Part shown: positions 5,177-10,087 of the stretch, one piece after another
Position numbering within the stretch: position 1 is the stretch's first letter
Layout: each line of letters begins with the position of its first letter
NCBI GenBank assembly: GCA_964414265.1
Contig: CAYPVT010000026.1
Span: forward strand, 1-10,087
From: VMEP01 sp964414265
GTDB lineage: Bacteria; Patescibacteriota; Minisyncoccia; Phycocordibacterales; VMEP01
Direction: 5' to 3'
Length of the DNA stretch: 10,087 nucleotides
The notes under the pieces: model-generated
What the model saw: the letters and a program-made list of their open reading frames with translations, nothing else
Databases searched by the model: none
Told to the model about the DNA's origin: nothing
Position numbers and translations under genes: made by a program

Positions 5177-7612
5177 ATGAGTGAGATGAATGAAAATGAA
5201 TACGTTGTCTGGATGAAAGATGTTGGCATTGAGGATGTTTCAACTGTTGGAGGAAAAAATGCTTCGCTCGGCGAAATGATAAAAAACTTGGGCGAGAAAG
5301 GTGTTGCGGTACCATCTGGTTTTATTATTACAGCCGACGGGTATCGTTATTTTATGAAAGAGACTGGAATGGAACAGTTTGTAAAAACTGCGCTTAAAGG
5401 ATTAGATACAAAAAATTTAAAAGATTTATCAAAGCGCGGTAAATTGGTTCGCGAAAGTATTATTGCAACGAAGGTGCCAGTTGAACTAGATAGACAAATT
5501 GCGCTTTGTTACGAAATGATGGAGAAGAGATACGGCAAAAATATTGACGTTGCGGTGCGTTCTTCTGCTACCGCCGAAGATTTACCAGGAGCATCATTTG
5601 CTGGTGAGCACGAAACATACTTAGGAATTCGTGGAGCAAAAGATGTGACACAAGCCACAAAAGCGGCGTTTGCCTCGCTTTTCACTAATCGCGCTATTTC
5701 ATATCGTGTTGATAAAGGTTTTGATCATTTCACAATCGCGCTTTCCGTTGGGGTTCAGAGAATGATTCGTTCTGATAAAGGCGTGTCTGGTGTGATGTTT
5801 ACTGTTGATACCGAATCTGGGTTTAGAGACACAGTTGTGATAAATGGTTCTTACGGTCTTGGTGAAATGGTTGTTCAGGGACAAGTAACACCTGATGAAT
5901 TTTTTGTTTTCAAAAACACAATAGAGACAGCGCCAAAAGCTATTATTTCAAAAACGCTTGGAGAAAAAGCGGACAAAATGATTTATGTGGCGGGGGCGAA
6001 AGGAATTCGACCAGTAAAAATTATTAAAACAACTCCGTCTGAGCGAAATAAATTCTGTCTTTCTGATGAAGAAATTTTAAAACTTGCCCGTTGGGGAATG
6101 ATTATTGAGAAACACTATTCAGGTAAGGGTGGGAAGTGGACACCGATGGATATGGAGTGGGCCAAAGACGGCAATACTGGCGAGCTTTTTATTGTTCAAG
6201 CAAGACCAGAAACAGTACAGGCTTTAAGAGATTTTTCAAAGGTTAAAGAATATATCCGTAAAGAAGAAGGCAAGGTTCTAACGGCTGGCGTGTCGGTTGG
6301 AAGCTCGATTGCCGTTGGAAAAGCTCGTATTATTATGGATGCCAAAAAAATTGGTGAATTCAAGCATGGCGAAGTTTTGGTTACTGACATGACGGATCCA
6401 GACTGGGAGCCAATTATGAAGATTGCTTCGGCCATCATTACTGATAAAGGCGGACGCACATCGCATGCTGCGATTGTTGCTCGTGAACTTGGAATCCCAG
6501 CAGTTGTTGGTTCAGGGGATGCAACTAGAAAAATAAAAACTGGAATGACAGTGACTGTTGATACAACAGGTTCAGACGGTGTTGTTATGGCTGGGGCGCT
6601 TAAGTTTGATATAGTCACACACGATTTAAAGACGATACCTAAAACAAAAACAAAAATTGCGCTTAATATCGCAACCCCAGATACTGCTTTTGAAAAATCA
6701 TTTTTACCAGCGGATGGTGTTGGGCTTGCGCGCGAGGAGTTTATAATTGCTTCAGAGATTGGTATCCATCCACTCGCTTTACTAAATTATAAAAAGTTGT
6801 CGCCAGCACTTCGTAAAAAAATTGATGCGAAAACTATTGGTTATACCGACAAGACTCAGTTTTATGTTGACCGTCTTGCTTACGGAATTGGTAAAATTGC
6901 GGCCGCTTTTTATCCAAGAGAAACAATAGTTCGTTTTTCTGATTTTAAAACCAACGAATATAGAACTCTTTTAGGTGGGGATGCTTATGAGCCTAGAGAA
7001 GAAAACCCAATGATAGGTTGGCGCGGGGCATCTCGCTACTATGATCCTAAGTTTAAAGAAGCCTTCAAACTCGAGTGTTTAGCAATCAGAAAAGTTCGCG
7101 AAGAAATGGGCCTTGATAACGTTACCCCGATGGTCCCATTCTGTCGTACCGTTGAGGAAGGAAAACAAACACTTCAAATCATGGCCGAAGCCGGGCTTGT
7201 CGCAAATTCTATGACAAAAGATGGGCAAAAAGGTGTGCCTGTTTATGTGATGTGCGAGATTCCGTCCAATGTTATGTTAGCTGATGATTTTTTAGACATC
7301 TTTGACGGTATGTCTATTGGTTCTAATGACCTTGCTCAATTAACTCTTGGTTTAGATAGAGATTCAGGAATTGTTAGTCATGTCGCAAATGAAAATAACG
7401 AAGCGGTAAAGAAAATGATTAGTGAGGCGATAAAGAAATGTCGCGCGCGTGGTAAATACGTTGGTATTTGTGGACAGGCGCCATCAGATTACCCAGATTT
7501 TGCGGCATTTTTGGTTGAAGCGGGGATTGAAAGTATGTCGCTTAATCCAGACACAATTATAAAAACAAGAGGAGTGGTTGCCGAAAAAGAAAAGGCGCTT
7601 CAAATTAATTAA
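5177..7612 (+). CDS. ppsA: Phosphoenolpyruvate synthase (pyruvate, water dikinase)
   Basis: An 811-aa cytosolic enzyme interconverting pyruvate + ATP + H2O and PEP + AMP + Pi. The N-terminal ATP-grasp nucleotide domain carries VGGKNASLGEM (24-34), AVRSSATAEDLPGASFAGEHE (126-146, the first 20 of these being the PpsA/PPDK signature) and FIVQARPET (338-346). The swivelling phosphohistidine domain has GGRTSHAAIVARELGIPAVV with catalytic His430 and the conserved Thr428 that PpsR-type regulators modify in other bacteria. The C-terminal PEP/pyruvate barrel has RTVEEG, MCEIPSNVML, SIGSNDLAQLTLGLDRDSG and GICGQAPSDYPDF with the catalytic Cys765. The order and length match PpsA, not PPDK. It starts 12 nt after the kinase stop with no Shine-Dalgarno sequence. 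No pyruvate kinase gene is in view, so the enzyme may run toward pyruvate and ATP here (inference). Confidence 0.96.
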   Translation: MSEMNENEYVVWMKDVGIEDVSTVGGKNASLGEMIKNLGEKGVAVPSGFIITADGYRYFMKETGMEQFVKTALKGLDTKNLKDLSKRGKLVRESIIATKVPVELDRQIALCYEMMEKRYGKNIDVAVRSSATAEDLPGASFAGEHETYLGIRGAKDVTQATKAAFASLFTNRAISYRVDKGFDHFTIALSVGVQRMIRSDKGVSGVMFTVDTESGFRDTVVINGSYGLGEMVVQGQVTPDEFFVFKNTIETAPKAIISKTLGEKADKMIYVAGAKGIRPVKIIKTTPSERNKFCLSDEEILKLARWGMIIEKHYSGKGGKWTPMDMEWAKDGNTGELFIVQARPETVQALRDFSKVKEYIRKEEGKVLTAGVSVGSSIAVGKARIIMDAKKIGEFKHGEVLVTDMTDPDWEPIMKIASAIITDKGGRTSHAAIVARELGIPAVVGSGDATRKIKTGMTVTVDTTGSDGVVMAGALKFDIVTHDLKTIPKTKTKIALNIATPDTAFEKSFLPADGVGLAREEFIIASEIGIHPLALLNYKKLSPALRKKIDAKTIGYTDKTQFYVDRLAYGIGKIAAAFYPRETIVRFSDFKTNEYRTLLGGDAYEPREENPMIGWRGASRYYDPKFKEAFKLECLAIRKVREEMGLDNVTPMVPFCRTVEEGKQTLQIMAEAGLVANSMTKDGQKGVPVYVMCEIPSNVMLADDFLDIFDGMSIGSNDLAQLTLGLDRDSGIVSHVANENNEAVKKMISEAIKKCRARGKYVGICGQAPSDYPDFAAFLVEAGIESMSLNPDTIIKTRGVVAEKEKALQIN

Positions 7613-7617
7613 TGTAG

Positions 7618-7623
7618 TAAAAT
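7618..7623 (+). promoter_or_regulatory. Possible -10 box placing a leaderless start at the dehydrogenase gene
   Basis: TAAAAT ends exactly 6 nt before the ATG at 7630, so initiation would fall on the start codon. No -35 box is recognisable and the genes are only 17 nt apart, so this could be chance in AT-rich sequence. It is listed because the same geometry occurs before the glycerate kinase gene. Confidence 0.35.
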
Positions 7624-7629
7624 ACACAC

Positions 7630-8649
7630 ATGACAAAAATTTTATTTTACGGAGTTAAGCAGTGGGAAAGAGAATATCTACAAGAGAAGGTGGCACAAAT
7701 TGCGGGAGATGCAGAGATTCTATTTTCTGAAGAAATTCTAGATAAGAGTCATGTTCCAGCAGACACTAGTGCTGATATTGTTTCGGTGTTTGTTGATTCT
7801 ACTGTCGATAATGAGGTTTTATCAAAATTTCCTAACTTAAAATTTATTGCGACTCGTTCTACTGGATATGATCATGTTGATTTAGCAACATGCAAAGAAA
7901 GAGGAATTGTTGTTTCGTCTGTTCCGTCTTACGGAGAAAATACTGTTGCTGAATTTGCCTTTGCTTTAATTTTGTCACTTTCTAGAAAAATTTTTGAAGG
8001 ATACGATAGAATTAAAGAAAAAGGAAGTTTTAGTTTTGATGGGTTACAAGGTTTTGATTTAATGGGAAAAACAATTGGAGTTGTTGGAGCGGGACACATT
8101 GGGCAGTTTTCTATAAAAATTGCTAAAGGTTTTGGAATGAAAGTTGTTGCTTATGACCCATATCCAAATGAAAATTTGGCGAAAGAGCTTGGTTTTGAAT
8201 ATAAAGACTTTGACGAGCTACTTAAAGAAAGCGACGTAATAACAATTCACGTTCCTTATCTTAAAACAACACACCATCTTTTTAATGAAGAGAAATTTTC
8301 ATTAATGAAGAAAACAGCAATTCTTGTTAACACCAGTCGCGGGCCAATTATTGATACCCAAGCTTTAGTTGGCGCACTTAAAGATGGGAAAATTGCGGGA
8401 GCTGGATTGGATGTTCTTGAAGAAGAATCTGTGATAAAAGATGAAATGGAGTTTTTGAAAAAGGGTAACGGCGAAGGACATGATTTAAAAACAATTATTG
8501 CAAACCATGTGCTCGTTGATTTGCCGAATGTTGTTATGACTCCGCACAATGCTTTCAATACAGGAGAAGCCCTTCGCCGTATCTTGGATACTACGATTGA
8601 AAACATTAAGGGTTATTTAGCGGGCACACCTATAAATTTAGTTAAATAA
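7630..8649 (+). CDS. ldhA: D-2-hydroxyacid dehydrogenase, D-lactate dehydrogenase (LdhA) type
   Basis: A 339-aa NAD-dependent dehydrogenase. The best family match is LdhA-type D-lactate dehydrogenase (pyruvate + NADH to D-lactate). The N-terminal catalytic part starts KILFYGVKQWEREYLQ, close to E. coli LdhA (VYSTKQYDKKYLQ), and keeps VPSYGENTVAE with Tyr101, a residue linked to D-lactate specificity. The inserted Rossmann domain has GAGHIG (153-158) with Asp176 for NAD preference. Catalytic residues are Arg237 (NTSRG), Glu266 (DVLEEE) and His306 (MTPHNAF). An insert of about ten residues, rich in K, E and G (about 268-295), lies between Glu266 and His306. It lies 17 nt after ppsA and 3 nt before the enolase gene, with no Shine-Dalgarno sequence. 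Hydroxypyruvate or glyoxylate reduction, feeding glycerate to the kinase, is the main alternative function. Confidence 0.88.
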   Translation: MTKILFYGVKQWEREYLQEKVAQIAGDAEILFSEEILDKSHVPADTSADIVSVFVDSTVDNEVLSKFPNLKFIATRSTGYDHVDLATCKERGIVVSSVPSYGENTVAEFAFALILSLSRKIFEGYDRIKEKGSFSFDGLQGFDLMGKTIGVVGAGHIGQFSIKIAKGFGMKVVAYDPYPNENLAKELGFEYKDFDELLKESDVITIHVPYLKTTHHLFNEEKFSLMKKTAILVNTSRGPIIDTQALVGALKDGKIAGAGLDVLEEESVIKDEMEFLKKGNGEGHDLKTIIANHVLVDLPNVVMTPHNAFNTGEALRRILDTTIENIKGYLAGTPINLVK

Positions 8650-8652
8650 AAA

Positions 8653-9834
8653 ATGTACGAGATAGACGATATCACAGCCAGAATCATCCTTGACTCTCGA
8701 GGTGAAAAAACAATAGAGGCGACAATCAGACTCTCTGATGGTTCAATTGCTTCAGCTTCTGTCCCACAAGGTAAAAGTCGTGGTTCTGGTGAGGCGGTTT
8801 ATGTTTCTGTAGAACAGGCAATGATTAATATTAAGGAATTAGTTTTGCCCGCTCTTAAAAATTCTTTAAGCATTATGCAAAAAGAAATTGACGGGCGACT
8901 TAAAATTCTTGACGGAACAGCAAATAAGGAACGTCTTGGCGCAAACACTATTCTTGCGGTTTCTATCGCTGTCGCGCGCGCTGCAGCCAACGCCCGTGGT
9001 ATCCCGCTTTGGGCTCATCTTCGCGAAATGGCGGGAGTGCCAATACTAGAGTCAAGTCATCCTCGTCTTTTTGTTAATTTGATAAATGGAGGAGAACACG
9101 CAAAAAACAAACTTGCTTTTCAAGAATACTTGGCGATTATTGATGGCGCTAATTTTACAGAAATGATTGAAATACAGGCGTCTATTTGGAGTAATCTAAA
9201 GAAAATGTTTAATGATCAGTATGGCGATGCGTTGCCTCTCGGAGATGAGGGTGGTTTTGCCCCAGAGATTAGCGATAATCTTGAACCGTTTCGTTTAATT
9301 AAATTGGCAGCAGGAGAGCTTATAGAAGATGGATTTGTTTCTATGGGTACCGATGTTGCCGGAGTTAACGCAAAACTTACAGTAGAGGAAAGAGATAAAC
9401 TTTTTGAGACAGCAATGAAAGAGTACGGACTTATTTACATTGAAGATCCTTACGAAGAAAATGATTTTGCTTCTTTTGCAAAAATGAAAGCTCTTTATGG
9501 TGATAAATTAATCGTGACGGGAGATGACCTCACTGTGACAAATTCAGAATTAATGCGCACAGCAGAAAGAAATAAAAGCATTAATGGAGTCATAATAAAA
9601 CCAAATCAGATTGGAAGTGTTTCGGAAGCAATGGAGGCGGTGCGAACGGCGAATAGTTTTGGCTGGAAAGTTATTGCATCACACAGGAGTGGTGAAACAG
9701 AAGATACTTTTATAGCGGATCTTGCTTATGCTGTTGGGGCATTTGGATTAAAGCTCGGTGTTCCGACTCAGGCTGTTAGACATGTAAAATATGATCGTTT
9801 ACTGGAAATAGATAAAGAGGTTTCCGGTATTTAA
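8653..9834 (+). CDS. eno: Enolase (phosphopyruvate hydratase), short and divergent
   Basis: A 393-aa member of the enolase family (2-phosphoglycerate to PEP + water), about 40 residues shorter than E. coli enolase. All core active-site residues are recognisable: His149 and Glu158 (NGGEHAKNKLAFQEY), Glu199 (GDEGGFAP), metal ligands Asp234, Glu264 (IEDPYEE) and Asp291 (GDDLTVTN), Lys316 (KPNQIG), His344-Arg345-Ser346 (SHRSGETED) and Lys367. Three regions deviate. The mobile loop SGAST is QGKSR (39-43, keeping the Gly and the Mg-binding Ser). The usual ELRDGD...GKGV segment after it is missing. The C-terminal motif usually reading like RSERxAKYN is QAVRHVKYD. It starts 3 nt after the dehydrogenase stop, the tightest junction of the operon. 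It is likely an active enolase, but a specialised paralogue cannot be excluded. Confidence 0.92.
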   Translation: MYEIDDITARIILDSRGEKTIEATIRLSDGSIASASVPQGKSRGSGEAVYVSVEQAMINIKELVLPALKNSLSIMQKEIDGRLKILDGTANKERLGANTILAVSIAVARAAANARGIPLWAHLREMAGVPILESSHPRLFVNLINGGEHAKNKLAFQEYLAIIDGANFTEMIEIQASIWSNLKKMFNDQYGDALPLGDEGGFAPEISDNLEPFRLIKLAAGELIEDGFVSMGTDVAGVNAKLTVEERDKLFETAMKEYGLIYIEDPYEENDFASFAKMKALYGDKLIVTGDDLTVTNSELMRTAERNKSINGVIIKPNQIGSVSEAMEAVRTANSFGWKVIASHRSGETEDTFIADLAYAVGAFGLKLGVPTQAVRHVKYDRLLEIDKEVSGI

Positions 9835-9856
9835 AAGTACATTATTTTAATTTTTG

Positions 9857-9928
9857 CGGGGTATAGTGTAACGGTAACATACACGATTCGGGTTCGTGTG
9901 ACTCTGGGTTCAAATCCCAGTACCCCGA
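9857..9928 (+). tRNA. tRNA-Pro, anticodon CGG
   Basis: A full cloverleaf can be drawn. The 7-bp acceptor stem pairs CGGGGTA (9857-9863) with TACCCCG (9921-9927), followed by discriminator A. T8 and A9 precede the D stem GTGT/ACAT with loop AACGGTA. The anticodon stem is CACGA/TCGTG with loop TTCGGGT. The T arm CTGGG/CCCAG has loop TTCAAAT. The anticodon CGG (9889-9891), G37 and the C1-G72 pair are all proline identity features. The 3' CCA is not encoded and must be added after transcription. The gene begins 22 nt after the enolase stop. An AT-rich TATTTT (9843-9848) could be its -10 box, or it may be read through from the operon. Confidence 0.96.
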
Positions 9929-9933
9929 TTTAT

Positions 9934-10087
9934 ATGATTAATAAAATAATTAATTTTACAAAGTTATTAAACAAATTCCGTTCTGTAGAGCGGGTTGTTT
10001 TGGTTAATGAAAAAGAAAGAAACGAAAACGATGTAGAGCATAGTTATTATATGGCGATGCTTGCTTGGTATATAGTAAACGTTAATA
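9934..10087 (+). CDS. HD-domain phosphohydrolase (YfbR/HDDC2-like), N-terminal part
   Basis: The first 51 codons of a protein that continues past the window edge. It starts MINKIINFTKLLNKFRSVER and contains NENDVEHSYYMAMLAWYIV, which matches the beginning of HD_3-type metal-dependent phosphohydrolases related to YfbR 5'-deoxynucleotidase: a conserved Arg in the first helix and the His of the metal site in the (D/N)VEHS motif. The ATG at 9934 is only 5 nt after the tRNA-Pro discriminator base, so both are probably on one primary transcript and the mRNA 5' end would be made by tRNA 3' processing. The catalytic HD pair itself lies beyond the window, so substrate cannot be judged. Confidence 0.78.
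   Translation, partial: MINKIINFTKLLNKFRSVERVVLVNEKERNENDVEHSYYMAMLAWYIVNVN

Noticed and set aside
6196..6618. 140-codon open frame on the minus strand inside ppsA
   Set aside because: It lies fully antisense to strongly conserved ppsA codons and its translation has no recognisable domain. The same applies to the antisense frames at 4669-5076 and 8256-8606.
1..10087. UGA recoding (as in Gracilibacteria/SR1)
   Set aside because: All genes read through with TGG for Trp and none needs an in-frame TGA, so the standard bacterial code is sufficient.

Overview
The window looks like part of the compact, AT-rich genome of a Candidate Phyla Radiation (Patescibacteria, probably Parcubacteria-like) bacterium. 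This placement is an inference. It rests on short intergenic gaps, start codons that mostly lack a Shine-Dalgarno sequence, a tRNA gene without an encoded CCA end, a small fermentative gene set and an exported DUF5666-like protein. The standard bacterial code fits: Trp is TGG and the genes have no in-frame TGA. All genes lie on the + strand.

Layout. Bases 1-689 are the 3' end of the translational GTPase gene typA/bipA, closed by a strong intrinsic terminator (702-733). A sigma70-like promoter (751-778) follows. Its spacer and -10 box hold a CsoR-type dyad, and it drives a tight cluster: a small membrane SHOCT protein, a CsoR-family Cu(I) sensor, a polytopic DsbD/TauE-like membrane protein with STC and LPCG motifs, and a membrane-anchored cupredoxin-like protein. 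This reads as a self-regulated copper-handling operon without a P-type ATPase in view. An exported protein with three DUF5666-like repeats follows (2569-3489).

Bases 3490-3847 are the structurally strangest part: about 360 nt without a credible gene. They contain two consecutive long inverted repeats (a perfect 19-bp arm pair, then a 17/19 arm pair enclosing three smaller hairpins). The heptamer GTATTTT/AAAATAC occurs seven times there.

Bases 3848-9834 are a four-gene central-carbon operon with gaps of 12, 17 and 3 nt: class II glycerate 2-kinase, phosphoenolpyruvate synthase, D-lactate-dehydrogenase-like 2-hydroxyacid dehydrogenase, and a shortened, divergent enolase. Taken together they encode glycerate -> 2-phosphoglycerate -> PEP <-> pyruvate -> D-lactate. 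That is a plausible lower-glycolysis bypass with ATP formation if PEP synthase runs toward pyruvate. The kinase, and possibly the dehydrogenase gene, show a -10 box 6-7 nt before the ATG, suggesting leaderless transcripts.

The window ends with tRNA-Pro(CGG) (9857-9928) and, 5 nt later, the start of an HD-domain phosphohydrolase gene that runs off the edge.
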